Shown: one piece after another, positions 43,061 to 52,310 of the stretch
Numbering within the stretch: position 1 is the stretch's first letter
How the letters are laid out: each line of letters begins with the position of its first letter
NCBI GenBank assembly: GCA_030549815.1
Contig: JAUQQQ010000004.1
Coordinates: 20,038 to 84,037, forward strand
Origin: a bacterium
GTDB lineage: Bacteria; DRYD01
DNA: 64,000 nt
Direction of reading: 5' to 3'
Notes under the pieces: model-generated
Database searches by the model: none
Seen by the model: the letters and a program-made list of their open reading frames with translations, nothing else
Told to the model about the DNA's origin: nothing
Translations under genes and position numbers: made by a program

Positions 43061-44329
43061 ATGAACAACATTATATTAAGGATCTTTGTTTTTACTTTTC
43101 TTCCTTACATGATTTCAATTCTTTTCATTTTCACTTTCCAGAACATTCCTAAAGTAAGAAACAATCAAGAAGAAAAAAAAATTATCTACAGTTTCAATTA
43201 CTTTATTCTTCTTGATTTTAGAGGTTTTCTTTCAAAGATAAGGGAATACATAAATAACCAAAATTTATTAACTCTTACCGACCTCTACAATGATTATATT
43301 GTGACGTTTGATATTTATGGAAACCCAGAAATAGCAAAAAAAATAGAAAACAAACATCTAATAAACTTACACACAGATTTGAATAAATTTTATTCATATG
43401 CCATTTTTCAAGAGCAAAACTCAAATATCGAACAAAACAAAGTATGGATAACACTTTTTGATTTTAATCTAAATCCTATTAACTCATCAAAAATCATTTT
43501 TAACAAAAATTTTAAAGAAATATCTTACCTAAGTAATGAAAAAATAGGTTTTTTACTATCTTCAGAATCGTTAAATTATTTGGCATTATATAATTTTCAA
43601 TATTTTAAATCTTCATTTAAATTGCAAAAAAAAGCCGAGTTTAATATCAAACAAAACATATCCTGTAAATATAACCAAGATGCTAAATTTTCTATATTTC
43701 ACATCTTTAATGATACTCAAAACATAGTTATTCTTTTTGATAATGATACTTATAATCAATACTATTTATCCGATACATACCCACAAAACATAACAACAAA
43801 CGATAATAATATCTTTATATTAGCAAAAAAAATAATAGATAATCAACAATATTTAGTAAAAATCCCAAAAAATAATATAAAATACGCTTTCTTTTACAAA
43901 ATAGATAATAACTGGAATTATAGCCTTAATTATTATAATAGCTATTTAATCATACTAAAAGAAAACAGCAAGAGTAATGACATCTACTTTTTGAGTGAAG
44001 AACTTAATATTTCAAAAAAAATAAAAATTTCATACACCGGGGACAACTTTAAATTATTTACCAACATAAACGGAATATTCTTAAATTTTAATTATCAATC
44101 ATTTCCATTTATCGTAAAAATAGACCAAACAATTGCACAAAAAAGTAATCCTTACTTTTCAATCACAACAGATAATAACTTCGATTTAGATATAAAATTT
44201 TCTTTTCAACAAAAATCAGATAATTTTAATATTTTTACTAAATCAAATGATATAGAAATTCAAGAGGAAAAAGAAAATTTGGAAACTCAAGAATATGATT
44301 TATTTATAAAGTTTTACCAAACATTTTAA
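43061..44329 (+). CDS. Hypothetical membrane-anchored protein, beta-rich
   Basis: I do not recognise this 422-aa protein. One N-terminal hydrophobic helix (about residues 7-25) would serve as signal or anchor; the remainder is rich in Asn, Phe, Tyr and Lys with alternating strands (FDFNLNPIN, LLSSESLNYLALYNF) suggesting a beta-propeller-like fold outside the inner membrane. The style is similar to the 603-aa protein at 11014, but I cannot show homology. No ribosome site is evident. It is flanked by gaps of 247 and 189 nt in which I see no genes. Confidence 0.55.
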   Translation: MNNIILRIFVFTFLPYMISILFIFTFQNIPKVRNNQEEKKIIYSFNYFILLDFRGFLSKIREYINNQNLLTLTDLYNDYIVTFDIYGNPEIAKKIENKHLINLHTDLNKFYSYAIFQEQNSNIEQNKVWITLFDFNLNPINSSKIIFNKNFKEISYLSNEKIGFLLSSESLNYLALYNFQYFKSSFKLQKKAEFNIKQNISCKYNQDAKFSIFHIFNDTQNIVILFDNDTYNQYYLSDTYPQNITTNDNNIFILAKKIIDNQQYLVKIPKNNIKYAFFYKIDNNWNYSLNYYNSYLIILKENSKSNDIYFLSEELNISKKIKISYTGDNFKLFTNINGIFLNFNYQSFPFIVKIDQTIAQKSNPYFSITTDNNFDLDIKFSFQQKSDNFNIFTKSNDIEIQEEKENLETQEYDLFIKFYQTF

Positions 44330-44518
44330 TTTAACAGAGATTAGCAAGAAGTATCCTGGTAGAAAACAAATCACATACTCCACATATCGACAAATCTTTA
44401 GTTTTGGTAAGAAAATACAATTTGATACTAATAACAATTCAGTTTTCCAACTTTACTATCATCTAATCCTGGTAGTTAAACATTTGAACAGTTTAATAAC
44501 TATATCCCCCAAAGCTAA

Positions 44519-45673
44519 CTATTTTTCGAGTATTTTATTTTTATATGCAAAAAATGTGTAAGGTTTTCCTCGTAAATTGTAATCAGACATCATCGTTTCA
44601 CCATAAGCTCCTGCACTTCTTATGATCAAATAATCTCCCCTTTCTGTAAAGGGAAGCAAAATATTTTTAGCAAAACAATCCGTGCTTTCACATATAGGAC
44701 CATGAACATCATACAAAAACTCACTTTTCTCTTCTATTTTTGATAAATTTTGGATTAAATGAAAAGCCTCATATAAAGCAGGCCTGATTAAATGATTCAT
44801 ACCTGTGTCTATTATTAAAATTTCTTTACCCACAGTCTCCTTTTTAAACAATACCTTGGAAATAAGAGTTCCACATTGCCCAACAACAGCTCTTCCAGGT
44901 TCAACACAAATTTTAGAATGCACTTTAACAAATTTTCTTATAGTCTCAAAATAAGATTTAAAATTTGGTATAGAATCAGGATTATGATAATCTATTCCCA
45001 ATCCTCCTCCTAAATTTAACAATTTAACATCAAAATTCCTTTCCATAACATATTCGTAGATTTCATTAACCCTGATAACCAAATTTTTAAAGACTGACAT
45101 ACTTGTTATTTGAGATCCTATATGAAAATGTAAGCCAACAAATTCAAGATATTCAGATTTTCTGATTAGATCCAAAGCTTTGTCAAGATGTTCAAAATTT
45201 ATACCAAACTTGTTTTCACTTAAACCAGTGGTTATAGCCTTATGGGTAAGTGGATCCACATTGGGATTAATTCTGAGAGAAACCTTTGCTTTCCTTCTCA
45301 AATTTTTTGCTATTTCATTAACTACCTGTATTTCTTGGATACTTTCGATATTGATTGAATCAATATTATGAATGATTGCTTTTTCTATTTGTTCATCAGT
45401 TTTTCCGACACCTGACATAACTATTTTCTTGAAACCCAAATCAAGTGCCAGGTTTAGTTCCCCAATACTAACCACTTCTGCTCCCAAACCCTTATCCCTT
45501 ATAAACTTTAGAATTTCAACATTACTATTTGCCTTAAAAGAATAAAAAACATCAATTTCTTGTTTATTAGTAACTATCTCGTCTATAGTTTCTTCTAAAA
45601 CATCAAGATCATAAAAAAAAGACGGGGTAGGTAATTTTAATAAATCTTCTTTTAATCTCACTATTCTATTCAT
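44519..45673 (-). CDS. lysA: Diaminopimelate decarboxylase
   Basis: A 384-aa PLP enzyme making lysine from meso-diaminopimelate. Seen: the PLP lysine in VFYSFKANSN (near residue 48), the alanine-racemase-type barrel with HFHIGSQI, LNLGGGLGIDY, EPGRAVVGQCG, and the second-domain CESTDCFA motif supplied by the neighbouring subunit in dimers, ending AGAYGETMMSDYN. It follows lysC by 5 nt. Confidence 0.94.
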   Translation of the reverse strand: MNRIVRLKEDLLKLPTPSFFYDLDVLEETIDEIVTNKQEIDVFYSFKANSNVEILKFIRDKGLGAEVVSIGELNLALDLGFKKIVMSGVGKTDEQIEKAIIHNIDSINIESIQEIQVVNEIAKNLRRKAKVSLRINPNVDPLTHKAITTGLSENKFGINFEHLDKALDLIRKSEYLEFVGLHFHIGSQITSMSVFKNLVIRVNEIYEYVMERNFDVKLLNLGGGLGIDYHNPDSIPNFKSYFETIRKFVKVHSKICVEPGRAVVGQCGTLISKVLFKKETVGKEILIIDTGMNHLIRPALYEAFHLIQNLSKIEEKSEFLYDVHGPICESTDCFAKNILLPFTERGDYLIIRSAGAYGETMMSDYNLRGKPYTFFAYKNKILEK

Positions 45674-45678
45674 TTGGA

Positions 45679-46992
45679 TTATATAAATAGTTTATTTAAT
45701 CTATTTAGTGCTTCCCTTTTATAGAAAGAATCTAAAACCAAAGTTATGCTATAATCACTGCTTCCATAAGATAGCATCCTAATAGGTATTCCATCAAGTA
45801 AATCAAGGACCCTTTTTAAATATCCAGGTTTGTTCTTAGGAATGTAACCAACACATGCAATAACAGAATTGTTTTTTATAACTTCAACACTTGCAAAACT
45901 TGATAGTTCTTGGACAATATCATCCAGTTTTGTATCATCATCTATTGTTAAAGATACCGAAACCTCAGAAGTAGTAATAACATCGACAGGCACTTTATAC
46001 TGTTCAAAAACTTCGAAAATTTTCCTTAAGAAACCATAAGCCATAAGCATCCTGTAACTTTTTATTTGAACGATCGTTATATTATCCTTAGCAGCAACTG
46101 CTTTAAATCCTTCAGATAGAATTAAATTTGTTATAACCGTGCCTGCTGAATATGGGTTGAATGTGTTTTTCAGTATAACTGGTATAGATTTTTTCTGAGC
46201 TGGTAAGACAGTTGACGGATGAAGAACCTTAGCACCAAAATATGCTAATTCAGCAGCTTCTTCAAATGTTATGTAATTGACGGTATAAGTTTCTTGCACA
46301 AATCGAGGATCATTGTTATATATACCACTAACATCGGACCATATTTGTATTTCTTTAGCATTCAAAACTGCTCCTATTATTGAAGCTGTATAGTCACTGC
46401 CTCCTCTACCCAAATTATCTATTTGACCGTTTTCGTCTCTACATATGTACCCTTGAGTAATGTACAAATTACCAGGTTTAAAAAGTTGAGAGCACATAGA
46501 GGAGATATATTCGTAATCGGGTTCTCTTTCTTGGTTTATTTTCATAAAATCCAACGCACTAACCAAAATATTATCTATTCCTTCCTGAAGAAGGTAATTA
46601 TGAAAAATAAAAGAAGTAATGATCTCTCCCTGGGCAACTATTATTTTTTCTTCTCTTTTGGTTATATTATTACTCTCATTCTTTACATTAACAATTGTAT
46701 TTATTATTTGATTCAAAAAATCAATAGAAACTTTTTTAAAATTACCTTCTAATAACTCTTCTATAATTTCGGAAAATTTATCTTTAAAGGTTTTTATTTC
46801 ATTTTCAATACCTTTGTTGTTTTTAAGATTTTCGGAGATTTGAAAAAGCAAGTTAGTTATTCCAAAAACAGCAGATAAGACAACGATAAGTTCATTTCCA
46901 TTTGATTTTATTTCATTAACTATAATATCCTTAACTTTTTTCATATTAGTGGAATTAGCAACACTGCTTCCACCAAATTTGAATACTTTCAT
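45679..46992 (-). CDS. lysC: Aspartokinase
   Basis: A 437-aa enzyme phosphorylating aspartate, the first step towards lysine, threonine and methionine. Seen: KFGGSSVAN at residues 5-13, the catalytic domain with GRGGSDYTASIIGAVL and DVSGIYNNDPR, then two C-terminal ACT domains (about 305-437) that normally bind inhibitory lysine. It is monofunctional, with no homoserine dehydrogenase. It overlaps the kinase gene upstream by 4 nt and precedes lysA. Confidence 0.94.
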   Translation of the reverse strand: MKVFKFGGSSVANSTNMKKVKDIIVNEIKSNGNELIVVLSAVFGITNLLFQISENLKNNKGIENEIKTFKDKFSEIIEELLEGNFKKVSIDFLNQIINTIVNVKNESNNITKREEKIIVAQGEIITSFIFHNYLLQEGIDNILVSALDFMKINQEREPDYEYISSMCSQLFKPGNLYITQGYICRDENGQIDNLGRGGSDYTASIIGAVLNAKEIQIWSDVSGIYNNDPRFVQETYTVNYITFEEAAELAYFGAKVLHPSTVLPAQKKSIPVILKNTFNPYSAGTVITNLILSEGFKAVAAKDNITIVQIKSYRMLMAYGFLRKIFEVFEQYKVPVDVITTSEVSVSLTIDDDTKLDDIVQELSSFASVEVIKNNSVIACVGYIPKNKPGYLKRVLDLLDGIPIRMLSYGSSDYSITLVLDSFYKREALNRLNKLFI

Positions 46993-48122
46993 ACCAGTCC
47001 CCCTATTTCCATGGCTTTTAAAATAACATTTGCTTCCAATCTATCGATTTCTTGTTCCTCCACTAACACAGATTTTCCCAAAAGTGGCACAAGATAAACC
47101 ATCAACTTCTTTCCTTCAAAGAAAAGGAAAACAGAAAAATCGACAGTATCTACCACTTTTATAATCATCATATCAATCGCCCTCTGTATTTCATTACCTA
47201 TAAATTTTTTACCAAAATAGTCTTTAAACAAATTTTCTACTTTATCAAAAAAAGATTCTACTTTACTTATGTAATCGTAAAAATCAACAATATAAGAGTT
47301 ATCTATTTTAAAGTTATAGTTAGCAAGTTTAGATATTATTTCTTGTGTATTTTGAAATCTTTTAGGTGGATTATAGTCTATTTCGACACATTTTCTCAAA
47401 ATATCTAAGAACAGTGGAGATACTTTATCTTTTGATTTATTTACTGCCATTTCAACATACTTTTGGTGAGATAATATATCAAAACCGTTTTTATGATTTT
47501 CAGGTTTAATTCCAGATATCAATTCCAAAAAAGTCATTCCTAAAGAAAATATATCGTTAAATGGTTGGGGAGAAAGTTTTTGATATTGTTCAGGAGGTGA
47601 ATAACCAGGACTTACAAAAACTACCTGACTACTCAACAAATTAGATATACCAAAATCAATTACCTTTATCATATCAGTTTCATAATCTATCAGAATGTTA
47701 GATGGTTTTATATCTCTGTGAATTATAGATTTAGAATGAAGGTAATCTATAGCATTCAAGGACATAATAAAGTATTTATATATCTTTTCTTCATTGACAT
47801 CGTTTTTTTTAAAAAAATCCCTAATATCTGTTCCTTCAATAAATTCCATAACATAAAAAAAATTATTGTTGTAATAAAAACTATCGTAGAATTTAGCAAT
47901 ATTCGGATGTTTTAGAAATTTTAAGATTGATATTTCAGAGATAAAACTTTCTATAAAAACATTTCTGTATTGTTCTACCTTTAGTTGTTTAAGGGCAAAA
48001 AATTTGGGTATTTTCAAGTGCTTAACCTTATAAACATTACCCATGCCCCCAGAATTAAGAAGTTCCACAACTTCATAAGTATTGAAAATTATTTCTCCTT
48101 CTTTGAAAATCTTTTCTTTCAT
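46989..48122 (-). CDS. Hanks-type serine/threonine protein kinase
   Basis: A 377-aa kinase with all main motifs: glycine loop NSGGMGNVYKV (23-33), ATP lysine in FALKQL (K45), catalytic loop HRDIKPSN (135-142, D137), DFG (156-158) and a shortened activation segment ending SPPEQ. The kinase domain ends near 270; the remaining 100 residues form a soluble C-terminal domain without PASTA repeats or membrane helix, so it is a cytoplasmic kinase. It overlaps lysC, an unusual neighbour. Confidence 0.9.
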   Translation of the reverse strand: MKEKIFKEGEIIFNTYEVVELLNSGGMGNVYKVKHLKIPKFFALKQLKVEQYRNVFIESFISEISILKFLKHPNIAKFYDSFYYNNNFFYVMEFIEGTDIRDFFKKNDVNEEKIYKYFIMSLNAIDYLHSKSIIHRDIKPSNILIDYETDMIKVIDFGISNLLSSQVVFVSPGYSPPEQYQKLSPQPFNDIFSLGMTFLELISGIKPENHKNGFDILSHQKYVEMAVNKSKDKVSPLFLDILRKCVEIDYNPPKRFQNTQEIISKLANYNFKIDNSYIVDFYDYISKVESFFDKVENLFKDYFGKKFIGNEIQRAIDMMIIKVVDTVDFSVFLFFEGKKLMVYLVPLLGKSVLVEEQEIDRLEANVILKAMEIGGLV

Positions 48123-48221
48123 AATTCCCTTTTATTAAGTATTCTTCGATTTATTACACATTACCTTCAAAGGATTTTCTTGAATTTCCTTAAAAGTTAT
48201 TAATATAAGGAGGGTAAAAGG

Positions 48222-49262
48222 ATGGAAAAAACGTTTGAATTTTTAGGGATACACCGCTCAAAAGAACCTAAATTTGTTTTGCCTCAAGCTGCAAAAACAG
48301 TTGATAATTCTCTACCAATAAAAGATTCTGAAATACTCTTTGAAGTTGATGCTCTAAACATCGACTCAGCAAGTTTTAATAATCTAAAACAATTATCAAA
48401 CAATCAAAAAGAAGAAATAAAAAAACTGATATTGGAAATCGTAAAAGAGAGAGGAAAAATGCACAATCCCTATACAAACTCGGGAGGAGTTTTCAAGGGA
48501 AAAATAAAAGAAATTGGAAAATATTTTAATGAATATCACAACAACAAATACAAAGTAGGTTCCAAAGTAGTTTCACTAACTTCCCTTTCTTTCACTCCTT
48601 TGCATGTTGAAAAAATTGAAGACATTGATATAAACAGTAATACGGTATTTATCAAAGGGTATGCTATATTGTTTTTGTACAGTCCATTTGCAGTTATCGA
48701 TGAATTTGAATTTGAAGAAGATGTTATAATGAAGGTTTTAGATGTTTGTGGAGCTCCTGCACAAGTTGCAAAATACTCTAAAATATCAGATTATGTAGTC
48801 ATTTTAGGAGCAGGTAAATCGGCAATACTTTCTGCACATGAAGCTTACAAACGAGTCAAACCTACAGGTAAAGTGTTCATAATTTCAAAATACGAAGAAG
48901 AATTAGAATGGTTTAGGAAAGGTCAAATATGTGATTACACAATACAAGCGGACGCTACAGATCCGATTGAAGTATATTCAAAATACATAAAAGTTAGTGA
49001 TAGATTAGCAGATTTAGTAGTAAATTGCACAAATGTAGAGAATACAGAAACATCAGCAATATTGCTAACAAAAGAAGGAGGAATTTGCTACTTTTTCTCA
49101 ATGGCAACATCATTCCAAAAAGCAGCCCTGCAAGCAGAAGGATTAGCTAAAAATATAGAACTAATCATAGGAAATGGATACTATCCAGAACACTACCGAA
49201 TAGCAATCAACTGCCTAAAAGAAAATAATGTTATCTATGATTTCTTTAAACATAAAAAATAA
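48222..49262 (+). CDS. kdd: L-erythro-3,5-diaminohexanoate dehydrogenase
   Basis: A 346-aa NAD(P)-dependent oxidoreductase that deaminates 3,5-diaminohexanoate to 3-keto-5-aminohexanoate in lysine fermentation. The N-terminal half carries RGKMHNPYTNSGGVF, a Kdd hallmark, then the Rossmann part VVILGAGKSAILSAHEAYK near residues 189-207 and the later NCTNVENTETSAIL and MATSFQKAAL. Its product is the substrate of Kce, encoded at 14946. It has a perfect AAGGAGGG site and its own divergent promoter region; no other lysine-pathway gene adjoins it. Confidence 0.9.
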   Translation: MEKTFEFLGIHRSKEPKFVLPQAAKTVDNSLPIKDSEILFEVDALNIDSASFNNLKQLSNNQKEEIKKLILEIVKERGKMHNPYTNSGGVFKGKIKEIGKYFNEYHNNKYKVGSKVVSLTSLSFTPLHVEKIEDIDINSNTVFIKGYAILFLYSPFAVIDEFEFEEDVIMKVLDVCGAPAQVAKYSKISDYVVILGAGKSAILSAHEAYKRVKPTGKVFIISKYEEELEWFRKGQICDYTIQADATDPIEVYSKYIKVSDRLADLVVNCTNVENTETSAILLTKEGGICYFFSMATSFQKAALQAEGLAKNIELIIGNGYYPEHYRIAINCLKENNVIYDFFKHKK

Positions 49263-49496
49263 TTCAAAATTTTTAACCCAAAAGAAATCTCCATCATTTG
49301 ATAGAAATGAATGAATAAGTTTTAAGTATTTGTTTAGCCATAAATACACTGGCATAATTTGGGAAAGTAAAATATGCAGAGGCTAACATTGTTAAAATAG
49401 TATTAAAGAGGGTAAAATAAAAAACTGTTGAAGTATATGAGTGGGTGTTTATCAAATAAATCTCGAATAAAGTGGTTTAAAATAAAATTTAAAATA

Positions 49497-49512
49497 AAAG
49501 GGTTTAACCTTT
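49497..49512 (+). promoter_or_regulatory. Candidate RNA thermometer hairpin before the small heat-shock gene
   Basis: AAAGG (49497-49501) pairs with CCTTT (49508-49512) around a 6-nt loop, ending 3 nt before the ATG at 49516. AAAGGG is the only ribosome-site-like sequence upstream, so the hairpin would hide it, as in ROSE/fourU thermometers before other small heat-shock genes. It is short and weak, suited to melting at modest temperature. Just upstream, TTTAAAATAAAA is repeated in tandem (about 49477-49499). Confidence 0.4.
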
Positions 49513-49515
49513 AAG

Positions 49516-49959
49516 ATGTCTGTAGAAAAGGAAAAGCCTTTCTTAGAGTTATCTAAAATCAAAGATATAACTTCAGAAATACTCGATGTAGTTTTCGTCA
49601 AAAATTACGGAATAAAGAGAGAATACAAAGTAGAAACAGATATATTTTTTATTAATGAAAACGGAAAAGAGTATTTTATATTAATTATATCATTGCCAGG
49701 AGCTAATAAGAACTCAATAGACATTTCCATCGAAGAAGACACGGTAATAATCAATGCAAAAAGAGAATTGTTCTTTCCTGCAGATATAATCAATATAACA
49801 GAAGATACATTAAAATTTATATTAGAAAACTCAATTTCAATAGAAAACTATTATGGGAACATTTATAGAAAGATAAGATTACCTAAAAAAGTAAAGAAAA
49901 AAGAAGAAAAAGCTCTGTATTTAAAAGGATTACTTTTTGTAAAACTTGAATGCGAATAA
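49516..49959 (+). CDS. Small heat-shock protein, Hsp20 family
   Basis: A 147-aa protein with an alpha-crystallin domain (about residues 45-147): [31 protein letters not shown], then [13 protein letters not shown] and a final strand [12 protein letters not shown]. Such proteins hold unfolding proteins for refolding. The C-terminal IxI tail is missing. It leads a nine-gene plus-strand train and overlaps yidD by 10 nt. Confidence 0.85.
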   Translation: MSVEKEKPFLELSKIKDITSEILDVVFVKNYGIKREYKVETDIFFINENGKEYFILIISLPGANKNSIDISIEEDTVIINAKRELFFPADIINITEDTLKFILENSISIENYYGNIYRKIRLPKKVKKKEEKALYLKGLLFVKLECE

Positions 49960-50159
49960 AAGAATTAATAATTAAAATTATTAATTTATACAAAAAATAC
50001 AAATTTAGGAGCTATCCTGTTTGCAGATTTTATCCCTCGTGTTCAGACTATGCATTAATGAGTATAGAAAAATACGGAGTTATAAAAGGGTTATTTAAGT
50101 CAATATGGAGAATACTCAGATGCAATCCATTTAGTAAAGGGGGTATAGATTTACCTTAA
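49950..50159 (+). CDS. yidD: YidD, membrane protein insertion efficiency factor
   Basis: The 69-aa protein has the YidD core: [19 protein letters not shown] (C25, C31) and [13 protein letters not shown] (C58). It is amphipathic and helps YidC insert membrane proteins at the inner membrane. In most genomes yidD lies between rnpA and yidC; here it is between hsp20 and a TPR gene, while rnpA is 12 kb away. It overlaps hsp20 by 10 nt. Confidence 0.93.
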   Translation: MRIKELIIKIINLYKKYKFRSYPVCRFYPSCSDYALMSIEKYGVIKGLFKSIWRILRCNPFSKGGIDLP

Positions 50160-50173
50160 CAGGGGGGAGTTAA

Positions 50174-51094
50174 TTGAACAAAATAAGATGTCTAAATTGT
50201 GGAACTGAAAACCAAGAATATTATAACTACTGTTACAATTGTGCTTACCCACTAAAAGAACATATAAAAAACAAAGAGATAACCAAACTTTTAGGAATAG
50301 CGTTAGGTTATGAAATGGTTAATATTCTCGATAAAGTAATAGAAATTTATGAACGAATACTAAAGGAAAAGCCACATTATGCTGATGTAAGATACAGGCT
50401 CGCATTAGTTTATGAAGTGCAAGGACAGTATGATAAAGCTATAAAACATCTTCAAGAAGCACTTAACATCAACCCCGATTACATACAAGCAAGAAATAAA
50501 TTAGCGGATATATTTATAATTCTTGGAAAATATCAGGAAGCATTAATAGAATACAAGACATTGTTATCAACAAAAGTAAAGTATAGTTTTGCGGATGTTT
50601 ATAATAATATCGGAGTTATTTACGAAAAGATGGGTAATTTAAAACAAGCAAAATCTTATTATACAAAAGCTATCTCGATTAATCCCCGTTTTGCTAAACC
50701 ATATTATAACCTGGGTAATATAATGTTTAGTAAGGGTAATTATGATGCAGCAATTGCAAACTACAAAAAGGCAATAGCTTTAAAGCTTAATATACCAGAA
50801 GTATATAATAATTTAGCATTAGCGTTATACAAGCAAGGTAACATAAAAGAAGCAGAAGAAAACTTTAAAAAATCTACTTTATTGGATCCCCTTTTTTTTG
50901 ACGCACATTACAACTTAGCTCTTTTCTACATACAAAATAATCAACTTGAAAAAGCACAAGAATTAATAAACAAAATAAAAGGAAATTTTCCCTACAACTA
51001 CGATATTAACTACTTAGAAAAAAGCATAGAAAAAAGATATAAGGAAAGGTCCAAAAAAGAGCAAATTAATAATATAGAGAGCAACATAGAATGA
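50174..51094 (+). CDS. Zinc-ribbon and TPR-repeat protein
   Basis: A 306-aa protein starting with a zinc ribbon (C6, C9, C20, C23), followed by about six TPR repeats (residues 48-285), e.g. ALVYEVQGQYDKAIKHLQEAL and NLGNIMFSKGNYDAAIANYKKA. TPRs mediate protein-protein contacts. The start is TTG after a GGGGGGA site. Its neighbours (a second TPR-like protein and a J-domain/TPR protein) suggest a chaperone-like or complex-assembly module. Confidence 0.85.
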   Translation: MNKIRCLNCGTENQEYYNYCYNCAYPLKEHIKNKEITKLLGIALGYEMVNILDKVIEIYERILKEKPHYADVRYRLALVYEVQGQYDKAIKHLQEALNINPDYIQARNKLADIFIILGKYQEALIEYKTLLSTKVKYSFADVYNNIGVIYEKMGNLKQAKSYYTKAISINPRFAKPYYNLGNIMFSKGNYDAAIANYKKAIALKLNIPEVYNNLALALYKQGNIKEAEENFKKSTLLDPLFFDAHYNLALFYIQNNQLEKAQELINKIKGNFPYNYDINYLEKSIEKRYKERSKKEQINNIESNIE

Positions 51095-51678
51095 GAAGAA
51101 ATTTTGAAAAATTACAATCAAAAATAGAATACTACAAAAAGATAATAGACAAAGATCCTTTCATTTTTTTAAACATAATACCTTTAGAATTTCTTTACTC
51201 AAAAATAGATAATTTATCTGACGATAAATATAGTAATTTTATAAAAAATCATGGTAAAGAATATCTTAAAAACATAATCGATTCTTTTTGTGACATGCCT
51301 TTAGTATATTCAGAAATTTTGAAAGAAGCAAAAGAAAAAGAAGAAGAATTAAACAGAAACAGGGGTTTTAAAATCTCAGATGCCAAAGTTGAAATTTCCC
51401 TTAACATCCTTGCAAAAGGAATATTTGATAAAGAAGGACAACATAAACTAAAAGCAGCATACAACTACAAAATAGGTCTTTCCTTTTACAAAGAAAAAAA
51501 TTACAACGAAGCAAGAAAAGCATTCGAAGAAGCATGGAATTATGATCAAAATAATCCCGAAATAATCAATAACCTTTTTATTACGAACTACTTATTAGGC
51601 AATTTTAATAAGCTCTCTGAAATACTAAAAATAATGGCTATTTTAGGGTTTAAAGAAATCGAATTCTTCACAAAATAG
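51091..51678 (+). CDS. Hypothetical TPR-like protein
   Basis: A 195-aa helical protein. A TPR-like pair is visible at the C-terminus (about residues 128-185: YKIGLSFYKEKNYNEARKAFEEA). The N-terminal part is not recognised. It overlaps the preceding TPR gene by 4 nt (ATGA), so the two are co-translated. Confidence 0.65.
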   Translation: MRRNFEKLQSKIEYYKKIIDKDPFIFLNIIPLEFLYSKIDNLSDDKYSNFIKNHGKEYLKNIIDSFCDMPLVYSEILKEAKEKEEELNRNRGFKISDAKVEISLNILAKGIFDKEGQHKLKAAYNYKIGLSFYKEKNYNEARKAFEEAWNYDQNNPEIINNLFITNYLLGNFNKLSEILKIMAILGFKEIEFFTK

Positions 51679-51698
51679 AAAGGAAAGGTGGAATAGTT

Positions 51699-52310
51699 AT
51701 GAAACTTCCTCAAAAAGATTATTATAAACTGCTTGAGGTAAGTCCTTTAGCCTCATCCGAAGAAATTCAACAAGCTTTCAGGAAATTAGCAAGAAAATAC
51801 CATCCTGATACCACTCAAAATCCCGTAGAAAAAAAGAGATTACAAGAAATATACCAACAATTAGTAGATGCACATCAATTCCTAAGAGATGAAGAAAAAA
51901 GAAAAGAATACGACAATAACGTAATATTTAAATTCAGGACAATTAGTAAAAGTCAAGTAAAAACAAAAATACAAGTAATAGGAAAAGAAGAACCTTGGTG
52001 GAAAAAACTACTATCTTTCGGTAAAAAAGAAAAAGAAAAAGAAGATCCAATTAAGAAAGCAGAACAGTTGTTTTTCTTAGGAATGAGTATGACAGCAAGA
52101 CCAGATCCAAAAATGATACAAAGTGCAGTATCATATTTTGAGCAAGCATATAAAACTAATCCCCAGTTATTGGAAGCGCTCTTTAACACAGCTTTAGGAT
52201 ACTATAAACTGGGGGAATTCGAAAAAGCCAAAAATTTATTAAAAGAGTATTTGAACAAAAGACCGTCAGATCAAGCAGCTGAAATACTATATAGATTAAT
52301 AAACTGGTAA
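51699..52310 (+). CDS. J-domain protein with TPR repeats
   Basis: The 203-aa protein has an N-terminal J domain (residues 7-70) with the essential HPD (35-37), which stimulates Hsp70/DnaK ATPase. A basic linker (about 80-115, many Lys and Trp-Trp) is followed by TPR-like helices (120-203), including ALFNTALGYYKLGEFEKAKNLL. It lacks the zinc and C-terminal domains of DnaJ, so it is a specialised co-chaperone. It sits with hsp20 and the TPR proteins. Confidence 0.88.
   Translation: MKLPQKDYYKLLEVSPLASSEEIQQAFRKLARKYHPDTTQNPVEKKRLQEIYQQLVDAHQFLRDEEKRKEYDNNVIFKFRTISKSQVKTKIQVIGKEEPWWKKLLSFGKKEKEKEDPIKKAEQLFFLGMSMTARPDPKMIQSAVSYFEQAYKTNPQLLEALFNTALGYYKLGEFEKAKNLLKEYLNKRPSDQAAEILYRLINW

Noticed and set aside
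44340-44480. Repeated ATCCTGGTAG in the gap before lysA
   Set aside because: Two copies of 10 bp 110 nt apart, without symmetry or position relative to a start; probably chance.
49477-49500. CRISPR-like or tandem repeat array
   Set aside because: Only two 12-bp copies of an A/T sequence with no spacers; nothing else in the window resembles a CRISPR array.
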